Shown: positions 22,488 to 34,840 of the stretch, piece after piece
Layout: every line of letters starts with the position of its first letter
Position numbering within the stretch: position 1 is the first letter of the stretch
From: Uranotaenia lowii
Taxonomy: Eukaryota > Arthropoda > Insecta > Diptera > Culicidae
Direction: 5' to 3'
DNA: 64,000 nucleotides
Assembly: GCF_029784155.1 (NCBI RefSeq)
Contig: NC_073692.1
Span: forward strand, 368,757,160 to 368,821,159
The notes under the pieces: model-generated
What the model was told of the DNA's origin: nothing
The model's database searches: none
Seen by the model: only the letters and a program-made list of their open reading frames with translations
Made by a program: the position numbers and the translations under genes

Positions 22488-23185
22488 ATCGATGGTATCG
22501 AAGAAAAAAGTTGATTCATCGGCTTTGTTTGCATAAAACATCGCCGGTAAAAGAAAGCAACAAAAAAGAGATAAGCGCCCCAAGCCCATGTGGCGCATAT
22601 TTATCCCAGCAATGAATGGTTGAAAGTTGGAAGCCAATTATGGCTAATAATGATAAATATAAATATTTACTTTTTGCATCATCGTGGTTGTCCTGGTCGA
22701 TCGACGGATCGGCACATGTTTATTGTTACTATCGTGCGCCCACCATTAGGTTTTAGTCTATAGGATTCAACCGACGATGTTGGCCAGTGTTCGGTACAAG
22801 AAAAAAAGACCTTATGAAACATCTTTGCAGAAATTGACTAAGCTTTACATAGCATAGACCGACTGGATAAGTGCAGTCAACTTTTTCCTCACTGAAGGTG
22901 GCAAGGCAATTGAATAGCAATTTGTGCTTACTTTTTGTCTACCGACAGCAGTCAATTGTTTAAATAAGTGATATTACCAGACATAAAGTGTAGTGAAGTG
23001 TAGTGTAGGAGAATTCAAGCTTTCATTTACAGTTTACAGACTCCAAAAATTCCCAAGACAAGTTGCTAATATTCAACAGATTCAAAAAATTAATGAAAGG
23101 CTCTAAAACCTCAGTAAAATAAAAAAAAAATCCAAAAAGTCAAAAGGATCAAAAACTCAAAAGACTCGAAAAACCCAAAGATGTA
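22488..23185. other. Gene-free spacer before the minisatellite
   Basis: 22480-22990 is of moderate complexity with no domain-bearing ORF. From about 23040 the sequence begins to repeat CTCAAAAGA / CCAAAAA words and grades into the 9 bp minisatellite. Confidence 0.45.
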
Positions 23186-24419
23186 ACATGCTCAAAAGAT
23201 TGAAAACCTCAGATTCCAAAAATTCGAAAGAATCAAAAAAATCAAATGACTGGAAAAACTCAAATTTCTCAAAAAAACTGAAAAGACTGAAAAGATTGAA
23301 AAGACTGAAAAGACTGAAAAACCTGAAAAGTCTGAAAAGACTGAAAAGACTGAAAAGATTGAAAAGACAAAAAAGACTGAAAAACCTAAAAAAAAACGTA
23401 AAAGCATGAAAAGACTGAAAAGACTGAAAAGACTCAAAATACTGAAAAGACGTAAAAGCATGAAAAGACTGAAGAGACTGAAAAAATTGAAAAGACTGAA
23501 AAGACTGAAAAGACTGAAAAGACTGAAAAGACTGAAAAGACTGAAAAGACTGAAAAGACTGAAAAGACTGAAAAGACTGAAAAGACTGAAAAGACTGAAA
23601 AGACTGAAAAGACTGAAAAGACTGAAAAGACTGAAAAGACTGAAAAGACTGAAAAGACTGAAAAGACTGAAAAGACTGATAAGACTGAAAAGACTGAAAA
23701 GACTGGAAAAACTGAAAAGACTGAAAAGACTGAAAAGACTGAAAAGACTGAAAAGACTGAAAAGACTGAAAAGACTGAAAAGACTGAAAAAACTGAAAAG
23801 ACTGAAAAGACTGAAAAGACTGAAAAGACTGAAAAGACTGAAAAGACTGAAAAGACTGAAAAGACTGAAAAGACTGAAAAGACTGAAAAGACTGAAAAGA
23901 CTGAAAAGACTGAAAAGACTGAAAAGACTGAAAAGACTGAAAAGACTGAAAAGACTGAAAAGACTGAAAAGACTGAAAAGACTGAAAAGACTGAAAAGAC
24001 TGAAAAGACTGAAAAGACTGAAAAGACTGAAAAGACTGAAAAGACTGAAAAGACTGAAAAGACTGAAAAGACTGAAAAGACTGAAAAGACTGAAAAGACT
24101 GAAAAGACTGAAAAGACTGAAAAGACTGAAAAGACTGAAAAGACTGAAAAGACTGAAAAGACTGAAAAGGCTGAAAAGACTGAAAAGACTGAAAAAACTG
24201 GAAAGACTGAAAAGACTGAAAAGACTGAAAAGACTGAAAAGACTGAAAAGACTGAAAAGGCTGAAAAGACTGAAAAGTCTTTTCAGTCTTTTCAGTCTTT
24301 TCAGTCTTTTCAGTCTTTTCAGTCTTTTCAGTCTTTTCAGTCTTTTCAGTCTTTTCAGTCTTTTCAATCTTTTCAGTCTTTTCAGTCTTTTCAGTCTTTT
24401 CAGTCTTTTCAGTCTTTCA
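23186..24419. repeat. 9 bp minisatellite (ACTGAAAAG)n with internal strand reversal
   Basis: From about 23270 to 24277 the unit ACTGAAAAG repeats on the + strand, nearly perfect from 23480. At 24277/24278 it switches directly to its complement (TCTTTTCAG)n and continues to about 24418. The junction makes a palindrome with arms of about 140 bp. The left border (23040-23270) is decayed. Because 9 is a multiple of 3, long open frames (KRL repeats on +, FSL repeats on -) arise automatically and are not genes. Confidence 0.95.
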
Positions 24420-26375
24420 GTTTGTTCCAGTCTCTCGCGCCTTTTCTCTTTGCTTTCTCAGTCATTTAAGTCATTTCAGTCTTTCGAGTTTCCCGAGTTT
24501 TTTAGACTTTTATGCCTTTTGAATTTTATAAGCCTTTTGAGTCTTTTGAGCTCGTGAATCTATAAATATTAAAAAAATATGTCTTTTGAGTTCTCTTAGA
24601 TTTAGAATCTTCTGAGGTTTTTGAATTCTTTTAAGACTGCTGACTATTTTGAGATTTTGAAGAAGAATTTGAACTCACTGTCATGTTTCCTACATCTCTC
24701 AGTTAAATTACAAGCTTCATTATGTTTTTGTAGTTTCATACAGACTTCGGATAATCTGTCATTAAGCTTTAACTAACAGCGTTGGTCATCAATTGGAGAA
24801 AATATCATCCCGTGACTGATTACCCTCGGTCAATTTAGTCTGCCAAGAGAAAGTAAAGCTCTCCCGCGAGGCACGTTCGTTAGTACTATTTTGATGTGGG
24901 GTAATTATTGGAACGACTCCTCCCGGGGAAAAGTAACTGATTAGGCTCCTAATGTATGTCTAATCAAGTTGAAATTTCCGCCACAGTCATTTGTAACTAC
25001 AAGTTTGAAGTCCAATCTTCAGAGGTGAGATCCCACCCAGTCGCTATTTATGCAAAATTAACCTGATTATCCACGGTAGTGCTCAGAACATAGATCACGT
25101 TTCGCGTTGCGTTGCTGCGGAATTATGACCGGAACGAAACATTTCCCAACCGGGTCATGCAATTTTCAACATAGCAAATTGTTGGTACCATAGAAAATTA
25201 CGAGCAAAAAATGCAGGAAATCATTCACACGATAGCAAATGCGCCAATCAACCTCTCGGCTTGTGTCTAAACACTAAGACTAAACCATTCATCTGAAGCA
25301 AACGAGAAAAGACAGCTGAGCAACAACAGATAGCTTCCTGAGAAGTAGTTGCTCCTCGACCCCGGCCAGCTTCTCCAGATTCCGAAAGCCAATCAAGAAG
25401 CGCTCTCGTGACTGACTGACTGACGGACTGCCCAGGAAAAAGGGCGCGTGCCCGCTAAAGATAGTCATCTTCTTTCTAGCCTAACCTAGGTCGGATGAAT
25501 AGCTGCTAGCGCCTATGTTTTTATCCATGCGAAATTGGTTTATTTTATTTTTCCCATTCTCCAAATATCCTCCCTTAACGATGCAATCCGAGATAGTCAA
25601 CCTAACCTATGATTACCGAATCTACCGGTAGTATCTCTCATAAGCTATTGGTGGTTGTCTGTTTCGTGATTTCTTTTTTTCTTTTTGCTTTTCTCAAACT
25701 CTAGAGGCCCAACTTTGCCCTTAACCTCGAAATGGAAATTCTCACCGGCTTTGGCATTTTATTTCAGTATGGTAGCGGTACCACAAAATGATCATCATGT
25801 GTTTCGCATCGTTATCGGATATCAGCCAAATTGCTGTGATTAAATGGCTATGAATGGCGAACGGAGCAACTTGTTGTGGTTCCTCTAGTCCTAGCCTAGC
25901 CACTAGCTAGAGATACCTCCAGCCTAATTGAGTTCCCTTCCATGAGAAGATGTCGTTAGCACAGTTCGCATACTTTTGAATTGCATTTGATATCTATCTC
26001 TGTTGACTAGGTTAGTGTTTCGCCGAAGGTTAAATGAAACACAGACTCTGACAATGATTTTTGTTTTTCTAAGATTTCTACATTGAATGGAAACCACGGT
26101 GGATTAAAATTTTAGCCATAACTCTAATCTGCTCTTGAGTGTCAATATGACACTTGGAAGTTTGGCGGCTTGCAACTTTATTCTGATGCATCCACATAAT
26201 ACAATTTTTCGATGATCCTCAATGAACTCTTGAAATCTTTAATTTTGCATCATTACTTTTTTATGGATGCACCCTGAAAGCCAAGGAAATAAACTCCCTA
26301 ACCAGACCTTAAGTGTCAATTTAACACTTCTCGCTTGAAACCGCTGTATCTTTCTTCTTTCCAGGCGCAGTCCTA
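24420..26375. other. Gene-free, relatively complex spacer
   Basis: No supported gene. 24760-26030 is GC-richer and non-repetitive. Two small palindromes (AGTGTCAATATGACACT near 26140 and AAGTGTCAATTTAACACTT near 26310) precede the Helitron pair. Confidence 0.45.
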
Positions 26376-28429
26376 TCTATATATATAAAAATGAATTTCT
26401 GTCTGTCTGTCTGTCTGTTCCCTATAGACTCAGAAACTACTGAACCGATTTACGTGAAACTTGGCAGGTAGGGGTATTGGAGGCCGGGGATGGTTTCTAT
26501 TATGGTTTGGGACCCTTCCCGCTAACAGGAAGGGGGGAGGGGCCTCCCAAACAAAAGTCAATTTTTTGCATAACTCGAGAACCAATCAAGCAAATGGTAT
26601 CAAATTTGACATGGGGTGTTATTTGGGGACGAGGAATATTTCTATGAATATTAGGTACCCCTCCCTCCTTTCAGTGGGGTGATAGGAAGGGGGAGGGGGG
26701 CTACCTTACAATTTTTCATATAACTCGAAAACTAATCAAGATATTGGAACCAAATTTGGCACGAGAAGGTATTTGGATTCGAAAAATATTTCAATGATTA
26801 TTTGAGACCCCTCCCTCTTTCCAGTAGAAAGGGGGAGGGGGCCTCTTTCAATTTTTTTTACATAACTCAAAAACTAATAAAGCAAATGGAACCAAATTTG
26901 GCATGGGAGGGTATTTGGATACGAAATATATTTCTATGATTATTTGAGATCCCTTTTTCCAGTAGGGAGAGATAAAGGAGGGAGGGGTCTCTTTTATAAT
27001 TTTTTACACAACTCAAAAACTAATTAAACAAATGGAACCAAATTTGGCATGGGCGGGTATTTGGGAACGTGACATGTTCTAATCATTGTTTGAGAACCCT
27101 TCCTTCTTCCAGCGGAGAGAAAGGAAAGAGGGAGGGGAGTTTCATACAATTTTTACAGCATAACTCAAAAACTACAACAGCAAATGGAACCAAATTTGGC
27201 ATGGAACGATATTTGGGTACGAGAAATGCTTCTATGAATATTTGGTATCCCTCACTCCTTCAAAGAGGTGGATGAAAAGGGGGAGGAAAGGTCTCCCTTA
27301 CAATTTTCAGTATAACTGGAGAGTTGATTGAATTGAGCAAATTGAGAGCAAATTGAAACTTATTGGCATAGGAGGGTATTTGGATACGAGAAATGTTTCT
27401 ATCATAAATTGAAGCCCCACCTTTTTTCAGCGGAAAGATATAAAGATGAAAAGGGGAGCTTCCATATAATTTTTTCGCATAACTCGAGAATTTATCGAGC
27501 AAACGAAACCAAATTTGGCATCAAAGAAATTTTTGAGTACGAAAAATACTTTTTCTTTGTAAAACAATTTCTATCTTACAGTAGAATGATAGAATTGGAA
27601 TTAAAGGAAGGGAAGAGGAGGCTTACATTTAACTTTTTTTCAAAATCCGAGAAAAGGACAAAACTTAAAATGGAAAATCATTTTGGTATGATTCTATGAT
27701 TATCTGACACACCATCTTCCTTTTAGTGAGAAGGTACATAAAAAGGAGGGAGGTGAGCCCAATACAATAGTGTTAGCATATATTCTCAATTTATGCTAAC
27801 GAAGCCAACAAATGGAAACAAATATAGCATGGAAAGGTACTTGGTTACGAGATATGTTTCTACGATTGTTATAGATCCTTACGCTTTACAGTGTAGAGAG
27901 GAGAAGAAGGGAGTAGGCTCTATATTAATTTTGTTGTAAAGCTTAAAAACTTATCAACCAAAAGAACTGTATTTGATATAACGGGATTTTGGGAACGAAA
28001 ACTTAGGTATGATTATTAAAAATCACGACCTCCATTCAGCAGGGGGTGAAGGTAAGGACAGGGGAGGGGCTCTCTTATCAGTTTTTCAGCATAAATCCAG
28101 AACATACCAAGAAAAAACAACCATATTTTATAAGTTGGATTGTTTGCGTACGATTAATTTGAGACCCTCCAGACAGATTCAAATTACCAGATCTTTAACA
28201 CAAATTTATAGAGCAGGATTTAGAATATTTGTTCAAGTTATCTTTGTGTTGCAATTCGAAACTCCAGCTGCAGCTCTCATTTTATAGCGGTTATTATAAA
28301 TTATATTATAATTTGATTTAAAATAATGCCAAATAAAACAATAAAACAATAAAACAATAAAACTTTGAATAATTTTTGAAAATATCATTTGATTTTGAAA
28401 GGTGTAGCAAAGCACACCGGGTCAGCTAG
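26376..28429 (+). mobile_element. Helitron family A, copy 1
   Basis: The 5' end is TCTATATATATAAAAATGAA, followed by a (CTGT)n run. The 3' end is CTAG at 28426-28429, preceded by the hairpin GGTGT-AGCAAAGC-ACACC and GGGTCAG. Most of the interior is a tandem repeat of about 142-155 bp per unit with the core GGAACCAAATTTGGCATGGG (near 26596, 26746, 26888, 27032 and 27187, then decayed). Each unit also carries a purine-rich GGGAGGGG stretch and CATAACTCGA. No Rep/helicase gene is present, so it is non-autonomous. It inserted precisely at the 5' edge of the next Helitron. Confidence 0.83.
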
Positions 28430-29711
28430 TCTATATATATAAAAAGCAATTTCTGTGGGTTTGTTTGTTTGTTTGTTTGTTTGTTTGTTTGTTTGTTTGT
28501 CCTCTATAAGCTCAGCCATCTTAAGAGCTAGAGAGCTGAAAATTGGCATGGATACTCATTAGGGCCAGGAATGATGAAAAATGTTTTCAGATTTTTGGAT
28601 GACCCCTTCTAAAGGGGGTCGTCCATACAAAACAAATATTGATTTCGCGATATTGACGTAATTTTTTGTCGGATTGTGACCAGAATTTGCACACAGGGGT
28701 TTTGAGAGATGGGGAACTGATTCCAGGTATTGATTTTTGTGTTAGGGGTTGATAAAAGGGGTCGTCCATATGAACTGTTCGGTGTTTTTTCTATGTTGAC
28801 GTTACTATGCATTGGATTGATGTAAAAATTGGCACCTGAGTGTTTTAAGGGACGAGCAATCGATTCCAGGTATTGAATTAATGATCAGGGGTCAGCCAAA
28901 GGGGTCAGCCAAAGGGGTCGTCCATATACACTGTTAGCTATTTTTGTGATAAAGACGTTATTATACATCGGATTCAGATGAAAACTGGTACACGAGAGTT
29001 TTGAATGCCAAGCAACCGATTTCAGGTATCGAATTCAGTGTAAGAGGCCGGCAAAAGGGGTTTTCCATATCAACTTTTCAATGTTTTTGTGATATTGACG
29101 TTATTATTCATCCGATTGAGAAGAAAATTGGTGCTCGGGTATTTTTGGGGACACGCAATCGATTGCCGGTATCAAATTTTGTGTAAGGGGATAGCCAAAG
29201 GGGTCGTCCAAATTAACTATACACTGTTTTTACGTTATTATGCAATGGATTGGTTTGAGAATTTTCTCACGGAAGTTTTGAGAGGAATGCAATCGGTTTC
29301 AGAGATCAAAGTTTGTAGAAAAAGGCCACCGATCTGCAACGATCCAGTCGAAATTTATTCACGGGGGTTGGTATGGTCATTGATATCTGATTTCAATATT
29401 TGTATCAAACGACAAAAAAGGGGGTCTTCTATATTACCTGTTGAATTTGTTTTTGCAATAATTATGTGAGTTTGTATCGTACCGAGACGAAAATACATAA
29501 AAGGGTTTTTCTTTAACGGTCAATTGATTCCTGATTTTAAATTTAGTAGCAAACGACAAAAAAGGTGATTGTGCATTTAACGTGTTCAACATTTTTGCAA
29601 TTATTGGTTAACATTCCATTCGGAAATGCATCTGGAAATTGACATTTATTCAAACTGTTCATGACATATTCGAAATTGAAAGCGAAACGGAGTTCGTATG
29701 GGATCAGCTAG
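28430..29711 (+). mobile_element. Helitron family B
   Basis: It starts TCTATATATATAAAAAGC at 28430, has a (GTTT)n run at about 28458-28499, and ends GGGATCAGCTAG at 29711 followed by host T29712. Its interior repeats a unit of about 142-156 bp with core AAAGGGGTCGTCCAT (near 28610, 28755, 28911, 29052 and 29198), unrelated to the family A repeat. No coding capacity remains. Confidence 0.78.
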
Positions 29712-32538
29712 TGTTATATAAAAACCGTTACGAAGTACTCTCAAACGCTAAATTTTTTATAACAACTGAGAACTTTTCCTAGTAGGTGTACTTTCGAATT
29801 CTCAAATTTTTCCACTCCGTGGGGGGTTCGTTCAATAAAAGAATTTATTAATCACTTAAAAATTTAAAATTGAAAAAAAAAGTCGGTCCGCCAAACTAAA
29901 ACAGCTGTTTGGATGAGCAAAACCTTCTTCGTATGTTTTTGACAAAATGTATATATTAACTTAATATAACAAGTTTAATGGCTTAAAGTTGGAAAATTTC
30001 CAAAAAAAATCGCACCTTATATTTAAACACGATCAGTTCAGGGTTGGGTGGACCGAATTTAAAAATTCGAGTTGCAGGTGAATTTTTTTTCATAAATAAT
30101 GAAATACATTTTTTTAAATTTTGTGCTAAAAATTTGCGTAGTGTTAAGTTTATTTCCCCGCATTAAATAATCTATTATTGCGTCCCAGCATGATTTAAAT
30201 TTTATATAAAAAAAAGAAAAAAAGTGTTAGATAAAATAGCTACTTAAGTTATCGATCAAAAGTTTGGGCTCACCCCTCAGTATGGTGTATAGGCAAAAAG
30301 TTTGGGATTATGCGAAACATGCAATTTAATTTCGTGCGTATCTCTGTCATCAAACAACGTATCGCTAATCGGATAAGTTATCTCTAATGCTCATGAGATT
30401 TTTTTCGCTTTTGGCATATTAAGTGAAAATGTTTTTTCAGACTAGATTGATAGAACTTTAGCTGTAGCTTGATCATTTTTTGATTATGTTCACCAAATAG
30501 TTGGTATGTTCAATAAATACTGCAAATTTGTTTCGACCATAACCTTTTTATCTTACAAGTTATTGCAGATCGGTTTGGCTCCATGGCCTTTAAGTGTTAA
30601 ATTGCCTTTGGGGCCGTTCGGATACCACGTGGATAAAAAAACCCCTTCTCCCTCTTCCGTGCATAAGTGTGGATATTTGGCAACCTCTACATCCCTTCCC
30701 CAGATTTCCACCTGAACAGATTCGATTTTTGTTGTCTTCATCATATCCATTTCTTGGTTTATTTTTCATTACAGGCCCCGATTTTTACAGAATGCTTCTC
30801 AAAAGCCCATTTTTTTCTAAATTAAAGATACCGAAACTGACTAGAAAATTTAACTTTAAAAAAATTAAAATTTCAGATTTTTCAAATTTCTTATTTTGGA
30901 ACGTTTTTGAAAAAAAATAGCTTTGATTGTATTTGCCTCGACGTAGCAAAAATGATCGATTTTGATTTATTCATATAAAACGATTTTCCATAGTTCAAGC
31001 TATAGTTGGTAATTTTTCGGATTTTTAGAATTTTAATTTACATACTTTTACGTTTGAAAAAGAAATACAAATTTTAGATCAATATATGGAAAATGGCCAA
31101 ACCCATCAAATTAAAAATGTGTTTTCTAGAAATAAGTTTAAGTAATCATTTATTTTTCTCTCGAAGACTCGTTTACTGTGATATTTAACGACTTTCATTA
31201 GCTTTTATGCATTATACCCCTTTGTCTCGAAGGGTGTCATACATTTTGAGCCGTTATCACAATTAAACAATTTTAATAATGATCAATAGTTTTTATAAAA
31301 AAATCCATTCTTTAATTTAAAACTTTTAAAATAAAGTTAATTATGTAAGAAATGGTTACGATAAAGTGTTCTGAGACCAAATTATGATTAAAATTAAATT
31401 TAAATTATGGGGATTTTATGGTAATAAAAAACTATATTAAAAATTTAAAACTTAGATTATTCGTTGAAACTTGATATCAGTACTTCAAATTCTATACAAA
31501 GCACGTAAAAATAGTGTTTTTTACCTGCTTTAATTAGTACTTTTGCTCCAAAGCTGTAAGAGGCTCGCGTTACCTGCGTATGTATGTGAGTGCAGTTGTT
31601 CAAGCATTGTTTGTTTTCTATGCAAAAAGTGAAATTTATTTTCATCAATTCTATCATCCTTTCAAAATATTACTCACAATGGTATTTTTTCTGAGTATTC
31701 GGTGATGCAGACGGTACTTTTGAACACATTCTAAGCTTATTTACGATTTTTCATGTTCATACTTTTTAATTTTAAGAATATTTGTTTCATCGAATACTTG
31801 AAAAGGGCAAATAGTCGGTATTCGTCCGTTCGCACTATTCGGTACATATCTAATGATATCTATTCAATTTTCTAAAAAAACTGAAAATACAACTTCTGAA
31901 ACTAGAGGTGATGGATAAAATCTGATAAAAGATCGAGTTCAGAAATATATTTCGAAAATCAGTTTCTAAAACATAGGCTCCTAAAATTCGCCTATGTTTT
32001 AATTTTTCCAAGATGAGATAATACTATTCCGTCATCCCCGATTATTTTCTCGGAAACAAGGCAATCGCTCAAGTTAAATATTCGGAAGACATTTATCTAA
32101 TTTTTGACCAATACGGCTGGATTTCAGGATTCACTCCAATTATATCGCCGATACTGTTTTCAGCTCATCTACACAATAATATTTAAAGTTTTGAGTAGAA
32201 ATCCAGCTTAATAATTTAGGTTAAAAATCCACTGAATCTGAAAGTTTGGTTATTTCAATTGCAATTGATTATGACTTTTCACTAAAATATTGAAATAGTA
32301 TCAACTTTCAGAAATGAACTCTTTATTCAATATTCTTTTATTTATTTCAAACATTATACAAAAAGCTTGAAAATATTGAGAGCATGAAGAAAAATACGAC
32401 TTTTCACTTTGTTCATAAATTATTCGTAGCAAATTAGTAACTTTTTCTTTGGATTCAGTTACCATAAAAATAAAAATCTAGTATGAGAGCTTGAAATTCA
32501 AGAAAAAAACAAATAAAATGAAGTTCCAAAAGCTTCAT
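29712..32538. other. AT-rich gene-free spacer
   Basis: No supported gene. 30280-30310 (GGCAAAAAGTTTGGGAT) resembles a Tc1/mariner-type terminal sequence seen again near 44370. A hairpin AAACATAGGC...GCCTATGTTT lies near 31968-31999. Confidence 0.45.
31780..31852 (-). mobile_element. End fragment related to the hAT-type MITE at 40052
   Basis: Read on the minus strand, AGATATGTACCGAATAGTGC and the following bases (GAATACCGACTATTTG...CTTTTCAAGTATTCG) match the left end of the 40052 element (AGAGATGTACCGAATAGTGG...TATTGACCTTTTCAACTATTCG) with scattered changes. The opposite end was not located. Confidence 0.5.
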
Positions 32539-34840
32539 ATTTATTTATTTATTTATTGCCATTATGTAACGTAAGATACAATCTTATAACTTGTTACAAT
32601 GTGTTATACTGATGTGTTTTCCTAGCTAAATTTTTGTTCGTTCGTTTTTAAAGATTATGTCGTTCTTAATCTGCAAGTCCTGCCAATAAACCCCTCTTGA
32701 ACTCTGACCTAGATCTAATAGATTTTACATGGAAAGGAATAACGTTCCAGTTAACGATACCTCTCACGAAAAACGAGTTACTATAGTAAACAGAACTGTG
32801 TCGGGGAATAACGAAACATCCTGTTCGAGAACTACGTAGCGGTACAAGCAGAGATCTTAGATACTCCGGTTTGACTGAGGAAAGAATCCTATGAATAACA
32901 GTAACGGATCTGAAAGCATAAAATCTCTCGAAGCGACATCCTAATAAATCTTTTTGAAGATGTGAGACGTGTGAGAATCTTGTAAGGTTAAAAACATATC
33001 TGACGCAAGAATTCAGCGCAATGCGAAGTCTTTTCATAGATCTCTCCGAAGCGTTTTGATAAAGAAAATCACCGTAGATGAATAAAGGATAAATAAACGA
33101 CTTAAATAGGCGGAGTTTCGTTGAGGTATCCAAATGTTTAGTTGTCAAGTAGAGTTTTTTCAAAGATCCATATATTTTACCACATTGGGAGATTATTTGG
33201 CGGTCCCAAGAGAAACTTTGTTCAAAAATAACATCAAGGTTTTCAGCGTGGTCTACAAACGAAATTTCTTGTCCATCATAATAAAGTTTAGGAGGTAGGA
33301 CAGATGGAGTTAACTTGTTGATGAAAAGTGCTTTTGTTTTTGCTGGATTAATAGGCAGAAGGTTATCAACAGCCCACTCGTGGATTTTAGAAAGATCATG
33401 GTTCATTTGAGCACCTAACTGCTGTAAGGAAGAACAAGCATCAGTACTTGCGTATATCTGAACATCATCAGCAAAAAGATGCACCGAGCAAAACTTCAGA
33501 ACCAAAGAAAGATCGTTTATGAATAGCGAGAACAGAATAGGGCCCAGAATAGAACCTTGAGGAACCCCCGAATCAATTTTTGAGAATTCCGAAAAAAAAC
33601 ACCATTGAAATAAACGGATTGCGTGCGCCCTTGAAGGTACGAGAAAATCAATTCAGCCGCATGTTTGGAAAAATTGTAATTATGTACCAGTTTTGAACAA
33701 GTTTGTTGTGCGCGACCCTATCGAAAGCTTTCGAGAAGTCAATTAACAGAAGTAATGCGCTTCCTCTTTTATCCAAGGCAAGGGCTATATCATTGTGCAC
33801 TTTCATTAACGCTGTTTCAGTGCTATGATTAGGTCTGAAACCGGACTCACTGAGAAAGTTATGTTCACCAATATGATCATATATTTTTTGTTTAATAAGC
33901 TTTTTAAATACCTTAGATAATGAGCGCAAAACGCTGATTGGTCTAAAATTGGTAATATCTGATACGTTTGATTTTTTTGGAATAGGTATAACTTTCACCC
34001 GTTTCACAAAACGGGAAACTTCGAAGTTAAAATAATGGTGTTGAAAAGATGAGTTAATAATGGTAATAAAGAGTGCAGGAGAATTTTATAAGTTTTATCG
34101 GAATATTATCTATGCCCACAGCATCGGATTTGATTTGAGATACAGAATTGACAACTTCATATTCTTCCACAATCCGAAAACGGAACTCTCTGGAGTTCTC
34201 AGGCAGTCGCAAAGCTGCGTTGTTATTAATGGTGAAATTCGAAGTGAAAAAAGAATTGATTTCAGTTGCAGTGGAACTGAAATTTGTGGAAGATTGAAGC
34301 GTATTAGATTAACCAATTCTTTTCAAGTTACTCCAGAATTTTCTGACAGGAACACTCAAATTTATAGAACGCTTTTCTTGATTAAGTTTGGCATCCGAAA
34401 TCAATGAGGTCACTTAGTTTCTTAAAACTTTATAGCGGTTTCGATTGGCTAAACTCCGAGAACGCTTCCATGTTCTGTATGCCAGATCCCTATTAATCAT
34501 TGCAACTTGTATGTCCTTATTGAACCAGCTATGATTACGGAACTTTTTGAATTTTAAGGGAAAGAATAGATCGTGTATTTCTGTTAGGAAATTATTCAGT
34601 AATTCCACTAACATATCGGAATCATTTATGCTAAAAAATGAATCCCAGTGCAAATTAGAGAGATTTGCAAAAAGTTCACTTGCGTTATAATGCTTGTAGT
34701 CGCGATACCAGTAGCCCATTTGCTCTTCATTTTTTTCAAAGTTAAGAAATGCAAAAATCATGTCGTGATGTGAAACACCTGGATTTGAAATTTGGCTTAT
34801 TTGGCTCATTCCTATGAATATGATTTTGATGATCTTATTT
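32539..34840 (-). mobile_element. 5'-truncated non-LTR retrotransposon
   Basis: On the minus strand the element ends in a short AAAT repeat (complement of 32539-32557) and contains, from 34809 downward, the linker after an endonuclease domain, then the reverse transcriptase and thumb/C-terminal region. The endonuclease domain itself is nearly all missing, the usual result of 5' truncation during target-primed reverse transcription. Several frameshifts break it. The FADD catalytic box and AAAT-type 3' end fit the CR1/jockey-like groups; the clade is not resolved. Confidence 0.85.
32666..34809 (-). pseudogene. Reverse transcriptase ORF2 remnant
   Basis: ORF2 of a non-LTR element would nick the target and copy element RNA into DNA. 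Visible parts, 5' to 3': the post-endonuclease linker (34809-34414, ending NHSWFNKDIQVAMINRDLAY then TWKRSR); a disrupted stretch 34413-34008; RT palm blocks (34007-33648) with VIPIPKKSNVSDITNFRPIS, LSESGFRPNHSTETAL and LLLIDFSKAFDRVAHNKL; then, in other frames, SGVPQGSILGPILFSLFIND; and finally 33505-32666 with HLFADDVQIYAS (catalytic aspartates present) plus the thumb region. At least three frameshifts separate these blocks, so no functional protein can be made. A 3' untranslated tail of about 110 bp follows the stop. Confidence 0.88.

Noticed and set aside
23192..24557. Open reading frames of 383 and 391 codons (KRL and FSL repeats)
   Set aside because: They come from a 9 bp tandem repeat, whose period is a multiple of three, so frames stay open by construction on both strands; there is no start, splice or codon-use evidence of a gene.
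26590..29330. Regularly spaced repeats resembling a CRISPR-like or satellite array
   Set aside because: The units are about 145-155 bp, diverged, and lie between Helitron ends in a eukaryotic genome; they are transposon-internal repeats.
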